A DNA stretch of 19,634 nucleotides, taken from assembly GCA_964522515.1 (NCBI GenBank), contig CAZFWC010000012.1, positions 1 through 19,634 on the forward strand, written 5' to 3'. This DNA comes from CAYNCE01 sp964522515. Lineage in GTDB: Bacteria; Patescibacteriota; Patescibacteriia; UBA2196. The position numbers and the translations under genes are program-made. Of the stretch, positions 14,140 to 19,634 are shown in pieces. Below the pieces are notes generated by a model. The model had not been told where the DNA came from. It saw only the letters and a list, made by a program, of their open reading frames with translations, and made no database searches. Every line of letters begins with the position of its first letter. The stretch's first letter is position 1.

Positions 14140-15588
14140 ATGCAAGAAAATAATTACAAAACCGAATACGAAATTCGTTTGCAAAAATTAGAAAATATTA
14201 AAAAAGCTGGGGTTAATCCGTACCCTGCTAAATTTGACAAGCAAAATTGTGTGGCAGAAATTCAGGTTGCAAAAGATAAAACAAAACTAAAAACAGCTGG
14301 CAGATTAATGACGATTCGTAAAATGGGAAAACTTTGTTTTTGTCATCTTCAAGATAATTTTGGCAAAGCGCAGATTGCTTTAAAACAAGATGAATTAGGA
14401 AAAGATGATTTTAAATTTTTTTTAAAAAATATTGACGCAGGAGATTTTATTGGGGTTGAAGGAGAAATTTTTACAACAAAAAAAAATGAGAAAACTTTGT
14501 TAGTTAAAAAATATGAATTATTAAGTAAAGCATTATTGCCTTTGCCTGAAAAATGGCACGGATTAAAAGACAAAGAAATTCGTTACCGCCAAAGATATTT
14601 AGATTTAATTATAAATCCAGAAGTTAAAAATGTTTTTGCAAAAAGACAAAAAACAATTTCAGCGATTAGAGAATTTTTAAATAATGAAAAATATATTGAA
14701 GTTGAAACACCAATTTTGCAACCAATTTATGGAGGAACAAACGCGCGACCATTTGAAACAAAATTAAATTCTTTAAAAATGGATTTGTTTTTAAGAATTT
14801 CAAATGAACTTTATTTAAAAAGATTAATTGTTGGCGGATACGAAAAGATTTTTGAGTTTTCACAAGATTTTAGAAATGAAGGAATTGATTCTACTCACAA
14901 TCCAGAATTTTTACAAATGGAAACAATGCGCGCTTATTCAGATTACAAACAAAATATGGATTTGCTTGAGAAAATGTTTGAATTTGTTGTTAAAAAAGTT
15001 TGCGGAAAAACTAAAATTAAATATCAAGATAAAGAAATTGATTTTAAAACACCGTGGCAAAGAATTTCAATGCTTGACGCGATTAAAAAATACGCTAAAA
15101 TTAATGTTGAAAAATTAAATGATCAGGAATTAGAAAATAAAATAAAAGAACTGAAAATTAAATTGCCTGTTTTTAAAAGAGGAATTGCGATTGAAGAAAT
15201 ATTTGAAGAGCTAGTAGAAAATAAATTAATCCAACCAACAATTATTTATGATTTTCCTGTTGAATCGTGCGGTTTGGCAAAACCAAAATCTGATAATTTA
15301 AAATATGCTGAAAGATTTGAACCTTTCGTTAATGGCTGGGAATTGGGAAATGTTTATTCTGAATTAAATGATCCGCAGGTTTTAAAAAAATATTGGAAAG
15401 AACAGGAAAAAAATTTATCAAAAGATGTAGAAGCCCAAAGATTGGATTTAGATTTTCTCAACGCTTTAGAAGTTGGGATGCCACCAACTTCTGGAATTGG
15501 AATTGGAATTGATAGATTAGTAATGCTTTTAACAGATTCTCCGTCAATTAGAGATGTAATATTTTTTCCGTTTATGAAATCAAAATAA
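14140..15588 (+). CDS. lysS: Lysyl-tRNA synthetase, class II
   Basis: Charges tRNA-Lys with lysine using ATP in the cytoplasm. The 482-aa length is normal. The N-terminal part is an OB-fold anticodon-binding domain (about 50-150; AGRLMTIRKMGKLCFCHLQD). The class II core has the post-motif-1 region IEVETPILQPIYGGTNARPF, motif 2 with FRNE at 244-247 (FSQDFRNEGIDSTHNPEF) and motif 3 GIGIGIDRLVML (452-463). The LysRS-typical GWELGNVYSELNDP is present. The start at 14140 follows a predicted promoter and lacks a Shine-Dalgarno sequence. The Fic gene starts 4 nt after its stop, so lysS, fic, serS and ftsQ may be one operon. Confidence 0.97.
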   Translation: MQENNYKTEYEIRLQKLENIKKAGVNPYPAKFDKQNCVAEIQVAKDKTKLKTAGRLMTIRKMGKLCFCHLQDNFGKAQIALKQDELGKDDFKFFLKNIDAGDFIGVEGEIFTTKKNEKTLLVKKYELLSKALLPLPEKWHGLKDKEIRYRQRYLDLIINPEVKNVFAKRQKTISAIREFLNNEKYIEVETPILQPIYGGTNARPFETKLNSLKMDLFLRISNELYLKRLIVGGYEKIFEFSQDFRNEGIDSTHNPEFLQMETMRAYSDYKQNMDLLEKMFEFVVKKVCGKTKIKYQDKEIDFKTPWQRISMLDAIKKYAKINVEKLNDQELENKIKELKIKLPVFKRGIAIEEIFEELVENKLIQPTIIYDFPVESCGLAKPKSDNLKYAERFEPFVNGWELGNVYSELNDPQVLKKYWKEQEKNLSKDVEAQRLDLDFLNALEVGMPPTSGIGIGIDRLVMLLTDSPSIRDVIFFPFMKSK

Positions 15589-15592
15589 TTTT

Positions 15593-16387
15593 ATGAAAAT
15601 AATTAAAGACAAAGTGCTAATCCAACACAAAAATTTTAGATTAAAAAATTTAAAATATAAAATTGATAAAGAAAAAAGTCAGCGGATTTTGGATTTGGTA
15701 AAAAAATTTAATAAAAAATTTACAAAAAGCGATCAAAAAAAATTAGCATTTTCACAAAAAGTTGATTTTATTTACAACACAACTGCTTTAGAAGGCAACT
15801 CGTTTACTTACGCGGAAACAGAAACATTATTATCAGGCGTAACAATTGGCGGGCATTCTGTTAGAGAAGAAAATGAAATTACTAATCAGCAAGAAGCTTG
15901 GGAATTTATTTTAGATTCGGCTTTTGATAAACTAAGAATTAAAATTACAGAGAATTTAATCAAAGATATTCATTGGAGAGTTGGCAAAGATACTGTTGTT
16001 AGCCCAGGAAAATATCGGGATGGTCGTGTTAAAATTGGCGGAACTAAATACGCTCCACCAAAAACAAAACAGGAAATAGAAATTTTTATGAAAAATTTTG
16101 TAAATGATTTTAATGATTTAGAAGAAAATATTTTTATTAAAGCAGTTATTTTGCATTTTGTGACAGCGTTAATTCAACCATTTTTTGACGGCAACAAAAG
16201 AACCGCAAGATTATTAATGAATTTTGTTTTAGCGCAAAATAATTATCCTTTATTATCTGTCCCAGTTAAAATTCGCCAAGAATACGCTGATTCAATGATA
16301 AAAGGATACGAAACGTTAGATATTAATTTATTAATAAAATTATTAAGTGATTTAGTAATTGCAAAATTAGAAGATTATAATTTATAA
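15593..16387 (+). CDS. Fic-domain protein with Gln replacing the catalytic His
   Basis: Fic enzymes transfer AMP or other phosphate-containing groups to protein hydroxyls. This 264-aa protein has the Fic fold, with VGKDTVVSPGKYRDGRVKIGG as the flap region (about 120-141) and the Fic loop at 195-203. The loop reads QPFFDGNKR instead of HPFxxGNxR: residue 195 is CAA (Gln), where His acts as the base in AMPylation. The phosphate-binding GN and Arg203 are retained. An N-terminal inhibitory motif [S/T]xxxE[G/N] is visible as TTALEG (T63-E67-G68), typical of class II Fic proteins. It lies between lysS and serS with 4-5 nt gaps, an unusual position for a toxin and without an antitoxin partner. It may be inactive for AMPylation, catalyse another reaction, or be regulatory. 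Confidence 0.88.
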   Translation: MKIIKDKVLIQHKNFRLKNLKYKIDKEKSQRILDLVKKFNKKFTKSDQKKLAFSQKVDFIYNTTALEGNSFTYAETETLLSGVTIGGHSVREENEITNQQEAWEFILDSAFDKLRIKITENLIKDIHWRVGKDTVVSPGKYRDGRVKIGGTKYAPPKTKQEIEIFMKNFVNDFNDLEENIFIKAVILHFVTALIQPFFDGNKRTARLLMNFVLAQNNYPLLSVPVKIRQEYADSMIKGYETLDINLLIKLLSDLVIAKLEDYNL

Positions 16388-16392
16388 AAAAT

Positions 16393-17709
16393 ATGCTAGA
16401 TATAAATAAAATTAGAAAAAATAAAAATGAAATAAAAAAAGCTCTGCTCAAAAGAATGGACGAGAAGGATTTAGATTTGGATACAGTTTTAAAACTGGAT
16501 GATCAAAGAAAAGAATTAATTCAAAAAGTAGAAGAATTAAAATTTGAAAGAAATAAATTTTCTAAAACAAAACCAGATAAAGAAACTATTAAAAAAATGA
16601 AACAAGTGGGAGATAGTATTAAAAAATTAGATGATGAATTAAAAAAAATAGAAAATACTTTAAATGAAAAGATGTCAGAAATTCCTAATATTCCTGCGGA
16701 AGATGTTGTGGCTGGTGGAAAAGAAAATAATAAAGTAATTAAAATTTTTAATAAAAAACCCAATTTTAATTTTAAAACAAAAGATCATCTAGAACTTGCA
16801 ACAAATTTAAATTTAATTGATTACGAACGCGCGGTAAAAATGTCAGGTTCAGGATTTTGGTGCTACACTGGTGACGGCGCTTTGTTGGAGTGGGCGTTGT
16901 TAAATTATTTTATAGAATTTCACAGAAAAAATAATTATGAATTTATAATCCCGCCTTTTTTACTTAATGAAAAATCAGCCTACACATCAGGACACTTACC
17001 AAAGTTTAGAGAAGACCTTTTTTGGGTATCAACCAAAAAAGAAAAAGAGCCTGCCCGCCGAAGCGACAAAGAGCCGTTAGTGAGCGAAGGAGGGAAGGCG
17101 ATGTGTTTAAACGCTACTTCTGAAATGATGATGGGGAATTATCATAGAGATGAAATTTTAAACAATAAAGATTTACCAAAGAAATATTTTGCTTTTTCAA
17201 CTTGTTTTCGCAGAGAAGCTGGTTCTTACCGTAAAGAAGAAAGAGGAATGATTAGAGGACATCAATTTAATAAAATAGAAATGTTTGTTTTTTGCAAGCC
17301 AGAAAATTCTTGGAATTTTTTTAATGAATTACAAAAAAATGCAGAAAAATTAGTTGAGGGTTTAGGTTTGCATTATCAAACTGTTCAGTTAGCTGCTGAA
17401 GATGTAAGTTTTGCAATGAGCAAAACAATTGATATTGAAGTTTGGATTCCAAGTATGAAAATTTATAAAGAAGTTTCTTCCATTTCTAATGCTTTAGATT
17501 ATCAATCAAGAAGAGGAAATATTAGATTTAAAACAGTAACCCCGCACCATAAAGATGCAGGGCGGACAAGCCGAAATGAATTTGTTCACACATTAAATGC
17601 TTCTGGTCTTGCAACAAGTCGTTTAATTCCAGCAATTTTAGAACAAAATCAACAAGAAGATGGTAGTGTTAAAGTCCCTAAAGTTTTGCAAAAGTTTGTT
17701 GGGAAAAAG
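16393..17709 (+). CDS. serS: Seryl-tRNA synthetase, 3' end lost in assembly gap
   Basis: Charges tRNA-Ser (and tRNA-Sec where present) with serine. At least 439 residues are visible. An N-terminal coiled-coil arm (about 1-110) binds the tRNA long variable arm. Motif 1 lies around GALLEWALLNYFIEFHRKNN; motif 2 has FRREAGS at 272-278, followed by GMIRGHQFNKIEMF; motif 3 is VHTLNASGLATSRLIPAILE. QQEDGSVKVPKVLQKFVGKK is the usual C-terminal sequence, so the stop codon should lie within a few codons inside the gap; reading through the Ns to KNEKA is an artefact. Two palindromic repeats are inserted in frame: residues about 219-236 (between the segment before motif 2 and CLNATSEM) and residues about 382-391 (before VHTLN). 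These make the protein longer than typical bacterial SerRS. Active-site motifs look intact. Confidence 0.95.
17049..17099. repeat. In-frame GC-rich palindromic element in serS
   Basis: The outer 16 nt on each side (17049-17064 and 17084-17099) pair at GCCT/AGGC, CCC/GGG, CC/GG and GC/GC with short mismatches. The segment is strikingly GC-rich inside an AT-rich gene. Its 51 nt are a multiple of three and encode PARRSDKEPLVSEGGKA, which has no counterpart that I recognise in SerRS and falls in a surface loop before motif 2. Confidence 0.65.
17536..17563. repeat. Palindromic repeat family P, copy 2, in frame in serS
   Basis: GTAACCC, then arms CCCCGCACC (17540-17548) and GATGCAGGG (17554-17562) around loop ATAAA, ending GGGC. 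The copy at 14004-14030 shares GTAACCC, ACCATAAAG and CAGGGC. An A-T pair of copy 1 is a C-G pair here (17545/17557), and the A-C mismatch of copy 1 is a G-C pair here. It adds roughly eight residues (around TPHHKDAGRT) between QSRRGNIRF and VHTLN. Confidence 0.65.
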
Positions 17710-17809
17710 NNNNNNNNNNNNNNNNNNNNNNNNNNNNNNNNNNNNNNNNNNNNNNNNNNNNNNNNNNNNNNNNNNNNNNNNNNNNNNNNNNNNNNNNNNN
17801 NNNNNNNNN
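17710..17809. other. Assembly gap (100 N)
   Basis: Exactly 100 undetermined bases, the usual placeholder for a scaffold gap of unknown length. It hides the serS stop, the intergenic region and possibly more. Any reading frame running through it is meaningless. A repeat or palindrome that stalled assembly is a reasonable guess given the neighbouring elements. Confidence 0.95.
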
Positions 17810-17815
17810 GAAAAA

Positions 17816-18643
17816 ATGAAAAGGCGTGACTACCACAATTCAGAATATACTGGAAATTTATTAAAACAACGAGAGCGATTAGTTAAAACCGAACGCAAGT
17901 TTTTTTGCAAGAAAATTTTATTATTATTTTGTATTTTAATAATTAGTTTAATATTTTATTGGTTATTTTTTTCATCATTTTGGCAAATTAAAAAAATTAA
18001 TATTACTGGCACAAGCAAAGTAGAAGAAATTGATCAGATTGAAAAAATCGCGCAAGAATTTTTATCATATAAAAGATTTTTAATTTTATCAGGACAAAAT
18101 GTTTTTTTAGTTAATAAAAAAGGTTTGCAAAATATAATTACAACAAAATTAGATTTAGAAAAAGCAGAAATTAAAATTGAAAAACCAAATTTATTAAAAA
18201 TTAAAATAAATAAAAAAATACCAGCATTAATTTGGCAAGAAGGAGATAAATATTTTACAATTTTTAATGACGCTAAAATTAAAGAGCAAGTTTATAATAT
18301 TGAAGCGTATGAGTTGCCAATAATTAGTAAAAATACAACAACTGAAATTTTGATTAATAAAAAATATGTTTCAGAAGATCAATTAAATTATATTTCAAAA
18401 ATATTTTCATTATTTAATTTTTATTTTTCAGATTTAAAAATACAAAAATTTGTTTTAGAAAATATGCAAAGTAGAGAAGTGAAATTAATTACTTCTGAAA
18501 ATTGGCACATTTTATTAAGTTTAGATGTTGATGAAGAACAAAGTTTAAATAATGTAAAATCTATCTTAGATCAAAAAATTAAAAACAGAGTGGGGTTACA
18601 ATATATTGACGCAAGAATTAAAGATAAAATTTATTATAAATAA
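17816..18643 (+). CDS. ftsQ: FtsQ/DivIB-like cell-division protein
   Basis: FtsQ/DivIB is a bitopic divisome protein linking early and late division proteins. From the ATG at 17816 it has 275 aa; the start lies 7 nt after the gap, so a longer N-terminus is possible. Residues 1-30 are basic and cytoplasmic, about 32-51 form one transmembrane helix, and the POTRA-type domain begins at WQIKKINITGTSKV and continues through a NLLKIKINKKIPALIWQ strand, as in FtsQ. A beta domain follows to about 270. Overall sequence is weakly conserved, as usual for this family, so the call rests on topology, the POTRA pattern and size. The stop lies 8 bp from the stop of the convergent dus gene, with no GC-rich terminator between them. 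Confidence 0.75.
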   Translation: MKRRDYHNSEYTGNLLKQRERLVKTERKFFCKKILLLFCILIISLIFYWLFFSSFWQIKKINITGTSKVEEIDQIEKIAQEFLSYKRFLILSGQNVFLVNKKGLQNIITTKLDLEKAEIKIEKPNLLKIKINKKIPALIWQEGDKYFTIFNDAKIKEQVYNIEAYELPIISKNTTTEILINKKYVSEDQLNYISKIFSLFNFYFSDLKIQKFVLENMQSREVKLITSENWHILLSLDVDEEQSLNNVKSILDQKIKNRVGLQYIDARIKDKIYYK

Positions 18644-18651
18644 TTTTAAAA

Positions 18652-19634
18652 TTAAATTTTTATTTTTTTTAATTCTTTTAAAGTTTTTATTTTAATAATT
18701 TTTTGCCTTATTTCTGAGGCATTTTTTTGTCCCTTAAAATATTGTAACAAATGTTTTCGCAAAGGAATTAAATTTTTATTGTATTTTAAAAATAATTCTG
18801 AGTGTTGTGTTATTGTTTTTTTAATTTGTTCTTGTGTTGTAATTTTGTATTTTTTATTTTTTGAATATTTTTTAATCTGGTCAAAAATAAATGGATTTCC
18901 CAAAGCGCCTCTGGCAATTCCAATTCCATCAGCGTTTGTTTTTTCTAAAATATTTTTTGCGTCTTCTACAGTATTAATTCCGCCATTTGCTAAAACAGGA
19001 ATTTCTGGTAAAAGTTGTTTTACTTTTTTAATTATTTCAAAATTAATTTTTCCAGAAAAACCTTGTTTTAAACTTCGTCCGTGAATCATTAAACTTGAAA
19101 TTGGCAAATCTTTAATAAATTCAACAAATTCAATTGCTGAAGTATTTTTAACTTGCGAACGGATTTTAATTGAAACAGGAAGTTTTGTATTTTTTAAAAC
19201 AGTTTGAATAATTTCTCGCGCAAGTTTTTTATTATTCATTAATAAAGCGCCAGCGCCAGTTTTTGTAACTTTGCGCGCAGGACAACCAAAATTTAAATCA
19301 ATTCCAGAAAGAGCAGAGATGTCATCCCGAGCGGAGCGGAGTGAGTTGAAGGATCTCGTAGAATTATAATAATCATTGATAACCTGTAGAGCTTTTTTAA
19401 AACTTTTTGGTCTGCTTCCAAACAATTGTAAAATTACATTTTTTTCATTTGGTAAAAATCTTAGCATTTTTAAAGTTTTTGCATTTTTTCTCCAAATTCC
19501 TTCAACAGAAACCATTTCTGTGTACACAACATCTGCTTTATTTTGCAAACAAATCAACCTAAAAGCAGGATCTGTGTATCCTGTCATTGGAGCCAAAGCC
19601 AAAATTGGCTTTTTAATTTTTGACCAAATGTTTT
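18652..19634 (-). CDS. dus: tRNA-dihydrouridine synthase, 5' end beyond window
   Basis: FMN- and NADPH-dependent reduction of uridine to dihydrouridine in the tRNA D-loop or nearby. Reading from the right edge, codons for NIWSKIKKPI precede LALAPMTGYTDPAFR in frame, so the gene runs off the window and the TTG at 19602 is not the start. The true ATG is probably only a few codons away. Motifs (numbered from that TTG): VVYTEMVSVEGI, catalytic Cys107 in NFGCPARKV, Lys-containing VSIKIRSQV, LMIHGRSLKQGFSG, and the FMN-phosphate loops ILANGGI and GIARGALGNP. A palindromic repeat inserts about 18 residues (about 80-97) just before the strand leading to the catalytic Cys. The C-terminal helical domain is complete and ends with TAA. 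Confidence 0.93.
   Translation of the reverse strand, partial: NIWSKIKKPILALAPMTGYTDPAFRLICLQNKADVVYTEMVSVEGIWRKNAKTLKMLRFLPNEKNVILQLFGSRPKSFKKALQVINDYYNSTRSFNSLRSARDDISALSGIDLNFGCPARKVTKTGAGALLMNNKKLAREIIQTVLKNTKLPVSIKIRSQVKNTSAIEFVEFIKDLPISSLMIHGRSLKQGFSGKINFEIIKKVKQLLPEIPVLANGGINTVEDAKNILEKTNADGIGIARGALGNPFIFDQIKKYSKNKKYKITTQEQIKKTITQHSELFLKYNKNLIPLRKHLLQYFKGQKNASEIRQKIIKIKTLKELKKIKI
19316..19357. repeat. In-frame palindromic element inside dus
   Basis: Bounded by GAGAT (19316-19320) and ATCTC (19353-19357), with an offset ATCC/GGAT pair (19324-19327/19351-19354) and a GAGCG-type tandem in the middle. The 'GTCATCCCGAGCGGAG...GGATCTCG' pattern resembles dispersed palindromic repeats found in many bacterial genomes. 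In dus it encodes roughly TRSFNSLRSARDDISA, an extra segment between the AL.VI helix and SGIDLNFGCP. Confidence 0.65.

Noticed and set aside
17660..17829. Reading frames running across the N block (serS ending KNEKA, or an N-terminally extended FtsQ)
   Set aside because: The Ns are a placeholder of unknown true length, so frame and sequence across it have no meaning.
18644..18660. Bidirectional terminator between ftsQ and dus
   Set aside because: Only 8 bp between the stops and AT-only sequence without a convincing stem.
18652..19602. Dus starting at TTG 19602
   Set aside because: In-frame codons upstream encode NIWSKIKKPI, the expected Dus N-terminus, so the start lies beyond the window.

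Overview
The window looks like a scaffold piece from a small-genome, AT-rich bacterium of the Candidate Phyla Radiation (Patescibacteria). That placement is an inference. It rests on the strong AT bias, a sigma factor followed by a DUF5667-type membrane protein, secreted proteins built on a 'RYIFPN/WYSDFS' module of a kind I associate with these genomes, an O-antigen-ligase/TPR fusion, SD-less starts, and many short palindromic repeats. A run of exactly 100 Ns (17710-17809) is a scaffold gap at the end of serS.

Layout. Positions 1-343 hold three copies of a 24-bp operator-like dyad, a palindrome flanked by a 15-bp direct repeat, and a consensus promoter. Positions 344-1881 encode a sigma-70/ECF-like factor and its probable membrane anti-sigma partner. 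Positions 1882-2440 carry no gene but are packed with nested inverted repeats, ending in a perfectly closed three-way-junction (3WJ) element 10 nt before the next ATG. Positions 2441-14007 are a cell-surface block: a 1200-aa S-layer/adhesin-like protein, a membrane-anchored TPR protein, a module-plus-FN3-like protein, a decayed TPR fragment, a Wzy/WaaL-like polytopic protein with a TPR tail, a 555-aa fibre-like secreted protein preceded by a second 3WJ element, and a 495-aa secreted protein carrying the same module. Positions 14140-18643 return to housekeeping: lysS, a Fic-domain gene, serS (3' end in the gap) and an ftsQ-like gene. A convergent tRNA-dihydrouridine synthase gene runs off the right edge.

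How the genes may work together (inference): the sigma/anti-sigma pair could sense envelope state and control the surface block. The Wzy/WaaL-like protein could polymerise or transfer glycans onto the secreted proteins, and TPR proteins could act as assembly platforms. No gene in the block has a recognisable Shine-Dalgarno sequence, one promoter predicts a leaderless mRNA, and all twelve visible stop codons are TAA.

Most striking features: (1) two 3WJ leader elements with the same architecture and different hairpin sequences, each about 10 nt before the start of a large secreted-protein gene; (2) GC-rich palindromic repeats sitting in frame inside coding regions (serS twice, dus, a surface protein), two of them in the same family as a copy elsewhere in the window; (3) a three-copy 24-bp operator upstream of the sigma gene; (4) a Fic protein with Gln in place of the catalytic His.
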